Assembly (NCBI RefSeq): GCF_021026295.1
Contig: NZ_JAJNDA010000007.1
Span: 240,255 to 304,254 of the forward strand
Source of the DNA: Actinomycetospora soli
GTDB lineage: Bacteria; Actinomycetota; Actinomycetes; Mycobacteriales; Pseudonocardiaceae
Reading direction: 5' to 3'
DNA: 64,000 bases
In this document: positions 33,168 to 40,481 of the stretch, piece after piece
How the letters are laid out: every line of letters begins with the position of its first letter
How positions within the stretch are numbered: the first letter of the stretch is position 1
The notes under the pieces: generated by a model
The model's database searches: none
Told to the model about the DNA's origin: nothing
The model's input: the letters and a program-made list of their open reading frames with translations, nothing else
Program-made: the position numbers and the translations under genes

Positions 33168-33553
33168 CCGCGCACCGCCGCCGTCGCCGTCGCGGTTCGG
33201 GCGGACAGGAGGTCGCGGACGGCCTCGAACTGGTCGGGGCGCCCGACCCAGCGGACCCGGCCGGGCCGCTCGCGGAGCACGCGGAGCAGGGCCAGCCGGT
33301 CGGCGGTCCGCGCCGGTGCGCCGAGCGCGGGGTGCGCGGTGAACGTCGCGCGCCAGCGCCCGGGATCGAGGACGACCACGTGGTCGACGCCCGGCAGCTG
33401 GTCGACGAGACCGGGGTGGTCGTCCGGGGTGGCGACCCTCGCCTGCGCCAGCCCGACGAGGAGGTCGACCGCGCGGGACGCAGCGTGCAGGCCGCGCCCG
33501 TCGGGTCGGGCCGGGACGACGAGCACGGTCGGGAGCGGGGGCGAGCTGGACAT
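33164..33553 (-). CDS. Hypothetical protein
   Basis: 129 residues, not recognised. It begins with a short proline/serine stretch and then LPTVLVVPARPDGRGLHAASRAVDLL, a possible nucleotide- or sugar-binding-like strand-loop-helix. HVVVLDPGRWRATF follows near residue 65. ATG 33553 has GGAGG 7 bases upstream, better supported than an ATG at 33583. It is the first gene of the operon with the VOC and DUF427 genes and is divergent from the CGNR gene. The 66-base gap contains GGTAA and TTACC half-sites 16 bases apart (33577-33598), a possible operator. Confidence 0.65.
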   Translation of the reverse strand: MSSSPPLPTVLVVPARPDGRGLHAASRAVDLLVGLAQARVATPDDHPGLVDQLPGVDHVVVLDPGRWRATFTAHPALGAPARTADRLALLRVLRERPGRVRWVGRPDQFEAVRDLLSARTATATAAVRG

Positions 33554-33619
33554 CGACGGCCTCCGGCTAAGGGGTAAAGTCATGTTGACGCGCTTACCGT
33601 AGGAGGGAGTGTGTAAGGC

Positions 33620-34180
33620 GTGCAAGTTGCTTTTGACGATTACGTATGGTCGGCCGGGCTCGCGACCGACCTCGCGAACACCTCGCCGACGGTGTGGCAC
33701 GGAGTCGATCAGCTCCCGGACGTCGCGGCGCTGCAGGCCTTCCTCGACGAGCACGGTCTCGCCGGGCGCGGCCTCGTCCTGCGCGCGGTCGACCCCGCCG
33801 ACCTCGCTCCCGTCCAGGCGCTGCGCGACCGCCTCCGCCCCGTGATCGAGGAGCAGGACCCGGCCCGGCGGGTCGCCGCCGCCGGTGCGCTGACCGGTGC
33901 GGTCGGGGGCGTGACGCTGGCCGACGGCTGGGCGGTGACGGTCCCCGACGACGCGTCCCCGGCCGAGGTGCTCGGCGTCGTGGCGGGCGTCGGCATCCTC
34001 GCCGTGCAGCTGCACCTCGGCGCTGAGCGCTGCCGCGCCTGCTCGTCCGACACCTGCTCGGGCGTCTTCATCGACACCAGCCGCCCGGGCCGGCGCCGGT
34101 ACTGCATGCCCGGCCACTGCGGCAACCGTGCGAACGTGGCCGCCCACCGTGCCCGCCGTCGTGCCGCGGGCCTGGGCTGA
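33620..34180 (+). CDS. CGNR zinc-finger protein (putative transcriptional regulator)
   Basis: 186 residues. The N-terminal ABATE-like region (about 1-130) has WHGVDQLPDVAALQAFLDEHG and VQALRDRLRPVIEEQD. The C-terminal zinc finger is complete: CRACSSDTCSGVFIDTS, RRRYCMPGHCGNRANVAAHR, with the CGNR tetrad that names the family (about residues 138-180). Such proteins are thought to be stress-related transcription factors. GTG 33620 is chosen to match the usual N-terminus; AGGAGGGAG at 33601-33609 is rather distant. It is divergent from the hypothetical-VOC-DUF427 operon and may regulate it. Confidence 0.85.
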   Translation: MQVAFDDYVWSAGLATDLANTSPTVWHGVDQLPDVAALQAFLDEHGLAGRGLVLRAVDPADLAPVQALRDRLRPVIEEQDPARRVAAAGALTGAVGGVTLADGWAVTVPDDASPAEVLGVVAGVGILAVQLHLGAERCRACSSDTCSGVFIDTSRPGRRRYCMPGHCGNRANVAAHRARRRAAGLG

Positions 34181-34246
34181 GCGGGCGACGACCCCGCGTC
34201 CGATCCGGCAGATTGTGGACAACTCAACAGCGCAATCGGTTACGGG

Positions 34247-34261
34247 TACCTGCGGTACCTG
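34247..34261. promoter_or_regulatory. GGTACC repeat, candidate operator of the second GntR gene
   Basis: GGTACC-TGC-GGTACC: two 6-bp palindromes three bases apart, which also form one larger inverted repeat. It lies 22 bases before the gntR ATG at 34284, in a short, less GC-rich stretch. Confidence 0.45.
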
Positions 34262-34283
34262 ACATGCGTGGTAGGACGACGGG

Positions 34284-35006
34284 ATGCCGGTGTCGCGCGT
34301 CGCCCACGTCGCGGCCGAGGTGGAGCGGTTGTGCCGCGCCCTCGGCCCGGGCGCGCTGTTGCCGGGGGAGCGGGAGCTCGCGCAGTCGTGTGCGGTCTCC
34401 CGGTCGACGGTCCGCCTGGCCCTCGCCGACCTGACCAGCCGCCGGGTCGTCGAGCGGCGGCACGGTGCGGGGACCTACGCCCGGCGGACCGCCCCCGCGC
34501 ACCCCCTGGATGCGGTGTCGTTCCGCGACGACATGGAGCGCCGGGGGCTGCGCCCGGCGACGCGCGTGCTGTGGAGCGACGAGCTCCCGGCCGACGAGGA
34601 CCTGGCGGCCGGGCTCGGGATCGGGGCCGGCGAACCCGTCGTCCGGATCGCCCGTCTGCGCCTGGCCGACGACGAGCCGATGGCCCGCGAGGTGCTCCAC
34701 GTCCCCGCGGCCGTCGCGCCCGGCCTCCGCGGCGCCGACCTCGAGGACGGCGCCTCCTGGTACGAGCTGCTCGAGGCGCGCTACGGCCGGCGGATCGCCG
34801 ACGGCACGCAGACGGCCGAGCCGGTGCTGGCCGCGGGCGAGGACGCCGCACTGCTCGGGGTCGCGTCGGGGAGCCCGGCCTGGCGGTTCGTGCGGACGTC
34901 GCGGGACGAGTGCGGCGGAGCCGTGGAACGGGTCGACGCCCTCGTGCGCGCCGACCGCTACCTCGTCGAACTGCCCATCACCCGTCCGCGCGGTCGACAC
35001 CGCTGA
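34284..35006 (+). CDS. GntR-family (HutC/UTRA) regulator, paralogue of the amino-sugar regulator
   Basis: 240 residues. The winged helix (about 5-72) has LPGERELAQSCAVSRSTVRLAL and RRVVERRHGAGTYARR. The UTRA domain has FRDDMERRGLRPATRVLW, IARLRLADDEPMAREVLHVP, YELLEARYGRRIADGTQT and FVRTSRDECGGAVERVDALVRADRY. It aligns block by block with the regulator at 7799-8554, so the two are paralogues. The next gene is an alpha/beta hydrolase in the same direction (42-base gap), which may be its target. ATG 34284 is the first start of the domain. The effector is unknown. Confidence 0.87.
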   Translation: MPVSRVAHVAAEVERLCRALGPGALLPGERELAQSCAVSRSTVRLALADLTSRRVVERRHGAGTYARRTAPAHPLDAVSFRDDMERRGLRPATRVLWSDELPADEDLAAGLGIGAGEPVVRIARLRLADDEPMAREVLHVPAAVAPGLRGADLEDGASWYELLEARYGRRIADGTQTAEPVLAAGEDAALLGVASGSPAWRFVRTSRDECGGAVERVDALVRADRYLVELPITRPRGRHR

Positions 35007-35048
35007 CCGCCGACGCGGGGGTGCGGCGCGGCCGTAGGGTTCCCGACC

Positions 35049-36263
35049 GTGACGGTCACCAGCGCACCGCCCGGCCCCCGCCAGCGCGTCGGCGCAGTGC
35101 TCGCCGGGCTCACGCTGCTGGTGCTGGGGGCCGTGGTGGTCGTCGTGCTGCTCGTGGCCCTGGGTGCGCTCGTGCCGGGGCTCGGACCGCTGTCGGGGAA
35201 CGCCACCATCGCGGTCCAGACGTACGGCCCGCCGCTCGTGGTGGCCGGCCTCGTCGCCACGCTGCTCGCGCTGGCGGTGCGCCTGCGGCTGCGGCGCGCG
35301 GGCACGGTGGTGGCCGGGCTCGGGGCGCTCGGCACCGTTGCGCTGGGCGTGGTCGTCGGCCTGGTGGTGTCGGCCGCCGGTGCCGCCGGGGGCGCCGTCG
35401 ACCTCGTCCGGGCCGTGGACCCGCACGGCGACGTCTCGGTCCCGGACGGCTACCCGCAGTACGGCACGGGCCCGGACGGGGCGCCCCTGCGCGCGGCGAT
35501 CTACCGCCCCGGCGGTGCCGTCGGCCCCGCCCCGATCCTCGTGTACGTGCACGGCGGCGGGTGGGCGGCGGGCTCCGAGCTGGACAACTCCGCCGACCTG
35601 CGGTGGTTCGCCCAGCGCGGGCGCCTCGTGATCAGCGTCGGCTACACCCTCTCCACCCCGGAACGCCCGACCTGGGACCTCGCCGCCGCCCAGGTGGCCT
35701 GCGCCCTCGCGCAGCTGCCCGCGCTCGCTCCCGGTCTCGGCGGCGACCCGACCCGGATCGTGCTCGCAGGGGACTCCGCGGGCGGGCAGCTCGCCGTGTC
35801 GGTCGCCTACCACGCGGCGTCGCGCACCCAGCCCTCCGCGTGCGGCGGACGCGTCCCGGTGCCGCGCGGGGTCCTCGTGCAGTACCCCGCCGTGGACCCC
35901 GTCGGTGCGTGGCGGGACGGCACCTTCCCCGGGGAGCCCGGGAACCCCGGCCGGGTCCTGCTCGAGACCTACACCGGCGGCACCCCGACGGAGGTGCCCG
36001 ACCGGTACACCGCCATCGCCGGGATCCCCGCGATCACCCCGGCCGCCCCGCCCACCCTGGCCCTCGTGCCCTCCGACGACGAGCTCGTGCCGCCGGCGGG
36101 GCCCGAGGACTTCGTGGCCGCCGCCCGGTCCACCGGCGTGGACGCCACGTTGGTCACCGTGCCGTTCGCCAACCACGCCTACGACGTCGGCGCGATCGGC
36201 TCCCTGGGCAACCAGGTCCGCCGCAGCGTGAGCGACCGCTGGCTCACCGACCGCGGCTGGTGA
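35049..36263 (+). CDS. Membrane-anchored alpha/beta hydrolase (esterase-like)
   Basis: 404 residues. About 130 N-terminal residues contain three or four membrane helices. The hydrolase domain follows: oxyanion motif VHGGGWAAGSEL (about 170-181), then a nucleophile elbow GDSAGGQLAVS with serine near 241, an acid in VPSDDELVPP and a histidine in ANHAYDVG. The HGGG and GDSAG pairs are classic for the hormone-sensitive-lipase family. The active domain probably faces outside or the membrane surface. GTG 35049 starts just before the first helix. The substrate is unknown; the upstream GntR gene may control it. Confidence 0.83.
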   Translation: MTVTSAPPGPRQRVGAVLAGLTLLVLGAVVVVVLLVALGALVPGLGPLSGNATIAVQTYGPPLVVAGLVATLLALAVRLRLRRAGTVVAGLGALGTVALGVVVGLVVSAAGAAGGAVDLVRAVDPHGDVSVPDGYPQYGTGPDGAPLRAAIYRPGGAVGPAPILVYVHGGGWAAGSELDNSADLRWFAQRGRLVISVGYTLSTPERPTWDLAAAQVACALAQLPALAPGLGGDPTRIVLAGDSAGGQLAVSVAYHAASRTQPSACGGRVPVPRGVLVQYPAVDPVGAWRDGTFPGEPGNPGRVLLETYTGGTPTEVPDRYTAIAGIPAITPAAPPTLALVPSDDELVPPAGPEDFVAAARSTGVDATLVTVPFANHAYDVGAIGSLGNQVRRSVSDRWLTDRGW

Positions 36264-36269
36264 GCCGCG
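36252..36269. terminator. Hairpin after the alpha/beta hydrolase gene
   Basis: CGCGGCT-GGTG-AGCCGCG has a perfect 7-bp stem and 4-base loop. The hydrolase TGA begins in the loop and the convergent SDR gene ends 5 bases further on. It probably ends transcription from both sides. Confidence 0.5.
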
Positions 36270-36273
36270 CCGG

Positions 36274-37170
36274 TCAGTGCAGCGCCCAGGCATCGGGCTG
36301 CGTCCCGTCGAGGTCGACCACGTCGTAGGCCCGGGCCAGCTCGCCCGCGGTCACCGAGGCCTGGTTCCACCGGGCCCGGTCGGGGTCGGCGGCCAGCGCG
36401 GCGATCCCGCGCCCGACGAACCGCGGCGTCTCCGACTGCCCGAACCCCTCGGGGGCGCTGGTCCCCACGGCCTCGCGCCAGGTCTCCTCGGTCACCCCGT
36501 ACGTCTCGAGCATCAGCTCCGAGCGCATCCACCCGGGCGTGACGGCGAGGGCCGTCGCCCCGTGCGGCGCGAGCTCGTGGCCCTGCGACCACCCGAGCCG
36601 GTTCACGGCGACCTTCGCGAGGTCGTAGAACACCGAGATCCGGTAGTTCCCGGCGTTGAACGCCGTGGTCCCGTCGGTGACCTCGACGACCAGGCCGCCC
36701 GGACGGGCCAGCACCAGGGGCAGCAGGTGGTGCGACGTGATCAGGTGCGTGTCGATCGCCAGCCGGAGGATCCGCAGCCCCACGTCGAGGTCGTGCTCCC
36801 AGACCGGGGTGTCCCACTCCGCCGGCGCGCCCTTGAGGTCCTCCGCGCCCCAGATGTCGTTGACCAGCACGTCGAGGCCGCCGAACTCCTCCCGGCACCA
36901 CGCCGCGAGCTCGGCCACCTGCGCCGCGTCGAGGTGGTCGACCTGCCGGGCGATGCCGCGCCCCCCGAGGGCGGTGACCAGCTCGGCGGTCCCCTCGATC
37001 GTCTCCGGACGCCCCGCGTAGTCCGACACCACGTCCGCGCGCCCGGCGCGGCTGGACCGCCCCGTGCACACCACCGTCGCCCCCGCCTCGCCGAACGCGG
37101 CCGCGATGCCACGCCCGGCCCCGCGGGTGGCACCGGCCACCACCACCACGGATCCCGTCAGATCGGTCAT
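36274..37170 (-). CDS. Short-chain dehydrogenase/reductase
   Basis: 298 residues. The nucleotide-binding motif is VVVAGATRGAGRGIAAAFGEAG (about 9-30, in the pattern GxxxGxG). The usual NNAG is replaced by VNDIWGAE (about 106-113). The active-site motif YDLAK (about 181-185) is present, with nearby NAGNYRIS supplying a possible serine. This variant SDR group with D-I-W-G is widespread in bacteria but lacks a defined substrate. ATG 37170 sits directly at the domain start. It is convergent with the hydrolase gene and has no operon partner. Confidence 0.85.
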   Translation of the reverse strand: MTDLTGSVVVVAGATRGAGRGIAAAFGEAGATVVCTGRSSRAGRADVVSDYAGRPETIEGTAELVTALGGRGIARQVDHLDAAQVAELAAWCREEFGGLDVLVNDIWGAEDLKGAPAEWDTPVWEHDLDVGLRILRLAIDTHLITSHHLLPLVLARPGGLVVEVTDGTTAFNAGNYRISVFYDLAKVAVNRLGWSQGHELAPHGATALAVTPGWMRSELMLETYGVTEETWREAVGTSAPEGFGQSETPRFVGRGIAALAADPDRARWNQASVTAGELARAYDVVDLDGTQPDAWALH

Positions 37171-37296
37171 GTCGGGCACTGTGCCCGAGGGGTCCGACAG
37201 TCTCCGCTGGGTCACGGCGTCGGACGCGGGGTTGACCGGGTCGAGCGCGCGGGTGTTCAGTGATCGTCGGTCCCGCGAGGTGTGAGGAGGTGGGCG

Positions 37297-37377
37297 ATGA
37301 GTCCCGGTCACAGTCCCGGCGCCGGTCCCCGGCTCCGCTCGGCCCGCCCCTCCTCGCCCGCCTCCCGCCCGGCCTGA
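37297..37377 (+). CDS. Possible 26-residue small ORF with strong ribosome site
   Basis: GAGGAGG at 37284-37290 stands 6 bases before ATG 37297, the best Shine-Dalgarno match in this part of the window. The frame encodes 26 residues rich in Pro, Ser, Arg and Ala and stops at TGA 37375-37377. It may be a leader peptide for the small gene at 37428 or a chance ORF. No similarity is recognised. The surrounding gap 37171-37427 holds nothing else I can support. Confidence 0.25.
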   Translation: MSPGHSPGAGPRLRSARPSSPASRPA

Positions 37378-37427
37378 CCCGGCGCGCGACGCGGGCGTGC
37401 CCGCACGCGCCCGAAACCGAGGCCGCC

Positions 37428-37679
37428 ATGAGCATCACCATCACGATCACCATCCCCGCGCCCACCGTCCTGACCCGTCGTCCGGACCTGACCTGGCGCA
37501 CCGTCCGGCCGCTCGTCCCCGTCCTGCTCGCCGGCGCCGAGCAGCTCGTGCCGGGGCTCGGCCTCGTCGTCGCGATCGCCGGCCTGGTCGGGGTGCGCGC
37601 CGCGGTCGAGGTCCCCGACACGGTCGCCGAGCCGGAGGCGGACGACGCGGAGGAGCGATCACTCCGGCTCGTCGCCTGA
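37428..37679 (+). CDS. Small hypothetical protein with one hydrophobic segment
   Basis: 83 residues. A Thr/Ile-rich beginning (SITITITIPAP) precedes a hydrophobic segment (about 28-57) that could cross the membrane, and an acidic C-terminus. GAGG lies 6 bases before ATG 37428. Codon third positions are strongly G/C as in real genes here. No family is recognised. It may be spurious, since the frame also stays open upstream. Two 60-bp palindromic repeats follow it. Confidence 0.4.
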   Translation: MSITITITIPAPTVLTRRPDLTWRTVRPLVPVLLAGAEQLVPGLGLVVAIAGLVGVRAAVEVPDTVAEPEADDAEERSLRLVA

Positions 37680-37702
37680 CCTCCGCGGGGCTCGACGCCG
37701 TC

Positions 37703-37762
37703 CGCGAGTGGCACCTGAGGCAGGTTCTGGGGCCCGTGGACATGCCTGGCGGACCACTCGCG
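37703..37762. repeat. 60-bp palindromic repeat, copy 1
   Basis: It is bounded by perfect 9-bp inverted ends CGCGAGTGG/CCACTCGCG, with an inner AGGCA/TGCCT pair and a GGGGCCC centre. It can fold into a long cruciform or hairpin. About 88% identical to copy 2 at 37796-37856 by eye. It lies between a small plus-strand gene and the 3' end of the minus-strand cyclase gene. Confidence 0.7.
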
Positions 37763-37795
37763 AGCAGGCCGGGAGCGTAGGACCCGGACGCCGCG

Positions 37796-37856
37796 CCCGA
37801 GTGGCACACAAGGCAGGTCCCTGGGGCCCGTGGACGTGCCTGACGGACCACTCGCG
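37796..37856. repeat. 60-bp palindromic repeat, copy 2
   Basis: Same direction as copy 1, starting 93 bases later. The left end CGAGTGG pairs with CCACTCG on the right. The core AAGGCAGG, GGGGCCCGTGGAC and TGCCTGACGGACCACTCG is kept. It ends 15 bases from the cyclase stop codon, so it may also serve as its terminator. Confidence 0.7.
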
Positions 37857-37871
37857 GGCGGGCCGAGGTGC

Positions 37872-39005
37872 TCAGGACCCGGACGGCACCCCGGTCAGGT
37901 CGACCACCGCCAGGGTGCCGGCGTCGCGCAGCGCCTTCCGGTCGTCGCCGGCGAGCTCGGCGAGCGGCCGGTAGGTCAGGCGCAGCGGGTCGATCCCCAG
38001 GGCGGCGGCGTCGTCGAGGTCCAGCCGCTCCACCAGGGTCTTCGACACGAGCGTCTGCCCACCCGTCGCGACCTGCTCCACGCGGGCGCACTCGTTCACC
38101 TCGTCGCCCAGCGCGGTGACCTCCAACCGGCCACCGGTGACGATCTGGCCGATGTAGAGGTCGGCGCCCCAGTGCAGGCCCACGTTCACGCGGCAGTCGT
38201 CGACGGTCACCCCGGCGCCGTCGTCGGCCAGCGCCTCGACGATCGTGCACACCTCCCCGGCCAGGGACAGGCCCACGGCCAGGGCCGCCCGCGCCGCGGC
38301 CGACTCCGACCCGGGGCCCGCGCAGGTCGCGAGGAAGAACGCGGAGGCCCCGTCGCCCGCGTGCTTGCCGACGATGCCGCCGTGCCGGGCCACCAGGTCG
38401 TCGAACACCGTGGTGAAGCGCCGGACGAGGTCGAAGTAGACCGGCGTGGGCAGCCGCCGGGCGAGCGGGCCCGAGGAGTCGATGTCGGCGAAGAGCACGG
38501 CGGTGGGGCGGCGGCCGGGCTCGGTGAGGTCGGCCATCCGCGTGAACATGGCCTCGTCGCCCTCGCTGACCAGGGCGAGCACGCGCGCGGGGAGCAGCGG
38601 GGCGAACACCAGCGCGGTGCCCGCGGGTCGGCCGTCGGGCCCGCGCAGGGTCAACCCGAGCATGCCGACGGGCCGGCTCCGCCCCGCGAGGTTCAGCTCG
38701 ACGGGGGAGACCCAGAGCGGGGCCAGGTCGTGGTCGGGCTGCAGCCGCCGGGCGAGGTCGGCCCGCAGCTCGGCCCGGGTGGACTCGGAGAGCATGTCCG
38801 ACCAGATCGGGAGCTCGAGGCCCTCGTCGAGGTGCATCCCGCGACCGACCTCGGTGTCGCCGTCGGCGCCCGCGAGCTGCAGCATCTGGTCGGAGACCCA
38901 CTCCAGCCGCCCGTCGTCGTCGTAGACCTGCGACGCCGTCCGGCTCTCGATCAGCGCGTCGACGACCGACCGGCGCAGGGCGTCGAGGTCCGTCGCGTGA
39001 TCCAC
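37872..39005 (-). CDS. Class III adenylate/guanylate cyclase with N-terminal PAS-like region
   Basis: 377 residues, soluble. Residues about 15-135 form a PAS-like sensor (ASQVYDDDGRLEWVSDQML at the start). The cyclase homology domain (about 165-340) has both metal aspartates, in LFADIDSSGPLARRL (D174) and KHAGDGASAFF (D218). Further on GVTVDDCRVNVGLHWGADLYIG and LGDEVNECARVEQVA are the remaining conserved blocks, the latter holding the transition-state Asn/Arg pair. It makes cAMP or cGMP; which one cannot be told. GTG 39005 is chosen because the sensor begins directly after it. It is divergent from the ROK regulator. Confidence 0.85.
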   Translation of the reverse strand: MDHATDLDALRRSVVDALIESRTASQVYDDDGRLEWVSDQMLQLAGADGDTEVGRGMHLDEGLELPIWSDMLSESTRAELRADLARRLQPDHDLAPLWVSPVELNLAGRSRPVGMLGLTLRGPDGRPAGTALVFAPLLPARVLALVSEGDEAMFTRMADLTEPGRRPTAVLFADIDSSGPLARRLPTPVYFDLVRRFTTVFDDLVARHGGIVGKHAGDGASAFFLATCAGPGSESAAARAALAVGLSLAGEVCTIVEALADDGAGVTVDDCRVNVGLHWGADLYIGQIVTGGRLEVTALGDEVNECARVEQVATGGQTLVSKTLVERLDLDDAAALGIDPLRLTYRPLAELAGDDRKALRDAGTLAVVDLTGVPSGS

Positions 39006-39074
39006 CGGGCGGACGCTAGCGCTGCGCGGCGGACGACGCCGAGGTGCCGTTCGTCGGATCGAGGGACCGCGCGA

Positions 39075-39104
39075 GTGACACAGGCCACAGCCGAGCGCTA
39101 GATT
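39075..39104 (+). promoter_or_regulatory. Promoter of the ROK regulator gene (leaderless)
   Basis: -35 GTGACA (39075-39080) and -10 TAGATT (39099-39104) with an 18-base spacer. Transcription would start at about 39111, the A of the ATG, which implies a leaderless message. Confidence 0.5.
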
Positions 39105-39115
39105 CATTGAATGAA
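39103..39115. promoter_or_regulatory. Operator candidate overlapping the ROK gene start
   Basis: TTCATT-G-AATGAA is a perfect 13-bp AT-rich palindrome in otherwise GC-rich DNA. It spans the predicted -10 end, transcription start and ATG, so binding there would block the gene. Autoregulation by the ROK repressor is likely. Confidence 0.6.
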
Positions 39116-40322
39116 CGCGGCGAGGCCCGGCTCCCCGGCAGGGCTGCGGGAGGCGAACCGTCGCCGCGTGCTCGACGCCGTGCTCGAGGCGGGGGAGCCG
39201 ACGCAGTCCGGGATCGCCGCCGCCACCGGGCTCGCGCCGGCGACCGTCTCCAACATCGTGCGCGACCTCTGCCGCGAGGGCCGGCTGACCGCGTCCACGG
39301 CCGTCCGGGGCGGACGCCGGGTGCGGGCGGTCCGGATCACCCCGCTCCCGGGCGTCGTCGCCGGGATCGACTTCGGGCACCGGCACGTCCGCGTCGGGCT
39401 CGGGCGGCCCACGACGACGGGGCCGGTCGACGACGACGGCGCGGGTCGGCTCCTGGCCGAGCGGGGCACCTCGCTCGCCGAGGGCCACGACGCGCGGGTC
39501 GGGCTGGACGCCGCGGCGGCCCTGCTCGACGAGGCCCTGGCGGCGGCAGGCGTCGACCGGGCCGAGCTGCTCGCCGTCGGGATCGGTCTCCCTGCGCCGG
39601 TCGACGCCCGCACGGGTGCGGTGGGGGAGCCCGGCATCCTGCCCGGCTGGGTCGGGATCCGCCCGGCCGCGGTCGCCGCGGAGCGCTTCGACGTCCCCGT
39701 CGTGGTCGACAACGACGCCCTGCTCGGCACCCTCGCCGAGCAGGCCTGGGGCGCGTTGCACGAGGTCGAGGACGGCCTCTACCTCAAGCTCTCGGACGGC
39801 GTGGGCGCCGGGCTGGTGCTCGGCGGCCGGCCCTACCGGGGGCGCAGCGGGACGGCGGGCGAGCTCGGCCACGTCGTCGTCGACGACTCCGGCGGCCCGC
39901 CCGGTGGCGCCGTCTGCCGCTGCGGCAACCGCGGCTGCCTGGAGACCTGGGCCTCGACGGCGACCGTCGTCGGGCTCCTGGAGCCCCTGCTCGGGGCGCC
40001 GCTGTCGGTCGAGGAGGTCGTCGCGCGCGCCCGCGGCGGGCACGCGCCGTCGCGTCGGGTGCTGGCCGACACGGGCGCGCACGTCGGACGGGCGCTCGGC
40101 GGTCTGTGCAGCGTCCTCACCCCCGCCCGGATCGTCGTCGGGGGTGAGCTGGCCCAGGCCGAGGACCTGCTGCTGGACCCGCTGCGCGCCGCGCTCGAGC
40201 GGTGGGCCCTGCCCGGCGCGGCCGACGGCGTCGAGGTGACGACGGCCCGGCTGGGTCGCCACGCGCACGTCCTGGGGGCCGTCGCGCTCGCCCTCGACCA
40301 CGTCCTCGCGACGCGGCCCTGA
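39111..40322 (+). CDS. ROK-family transcriptional repressor
   Basis: 403 residues. The N-terminal winged helix (about 10-75) has RRRVLDAVLEAGEPTQSGIAAATGLAPATVSNIVRDL in parts. The ROK domain follows with VVAGIDFGHRHVRVGLG, LLAVGIGLPAPVDARTG, VVDNDALLGTLAEQAWGA, and the zinc motif CRCGNRGCLE (about residues 265-274). The second DxGxT-type site is altered, as in many ROK repressors that bind but do not phosphorylate sugars. It precedes the trehalose module and shares its orientation, so it may control it. ATG 39111 coincides with the predicted transcription start. Confidence 0.87.
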   Translation: MNAARPGSPAGLREANRRRVLDAVLEAGEPTQSGIAAATGLAPATVSNIVRDLCREGRLTASTAVRGGRRVRAVRITPLPGVVAGIDFGHRHVRVGLGRPTTTGPVDDDGAGRLLAERGTSLAEGHDARVGLDAAAALLDEALAAAGVDRAELLAVGIGLPAPVDARTGAVGEPGILPGWVGIRPAAVAAERFDVPVVVDNDALLGTLAEQAWGALHEVEDGLYLKLSDGVGAGLVLGGRPYRGRSGTAGELGHVVVDDSGGPPGGAVCRCGNRGCLETWASTATVVGLLEPLLGAPLSVEEVVARARGGHAPSRRVLADTGAHVGRALGGLCSVLTPARIVVGGELAQAEDLLLDPLRAALERWALPGAADGVEVTTARLGRHAHVLGAVALALDHVLATRP

Positions 40323-40376
40323 CCGGCAGGACACCGGCCCGCACGCGTGCCAAGATCGGCGCCGCGCGTTCATCCG

Positions 40377-40405
40377 TTGACCGCGTGTGGACCCGGAACT
40401 AGCCT
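40377..40405 (+). promoter_or_regulatory. Promoter of the trehalose module
   Basis: -35 TTGACC (40377-40382) and -10 TAGCCT (40400-40405) with a 17-base spacer. The predicted start leaves a leader of about 70 bases before otsB ATG 40482. Confidence 0.55.
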
Positions 40406-40481
40406 GTGAAGCGCGTCACAAGCTGCTCGGTGCATCGTCCGGACAGGGCCCTGGCGCACGTCGACGTGGAGGTCGCAACAG

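Noticed and set aside
37703..37856. CRISPR array or attachment site
   Set aside because: There are only two copies, each a full inverted repeat, with no further spacing pattern, cas genes or integrase nearby.
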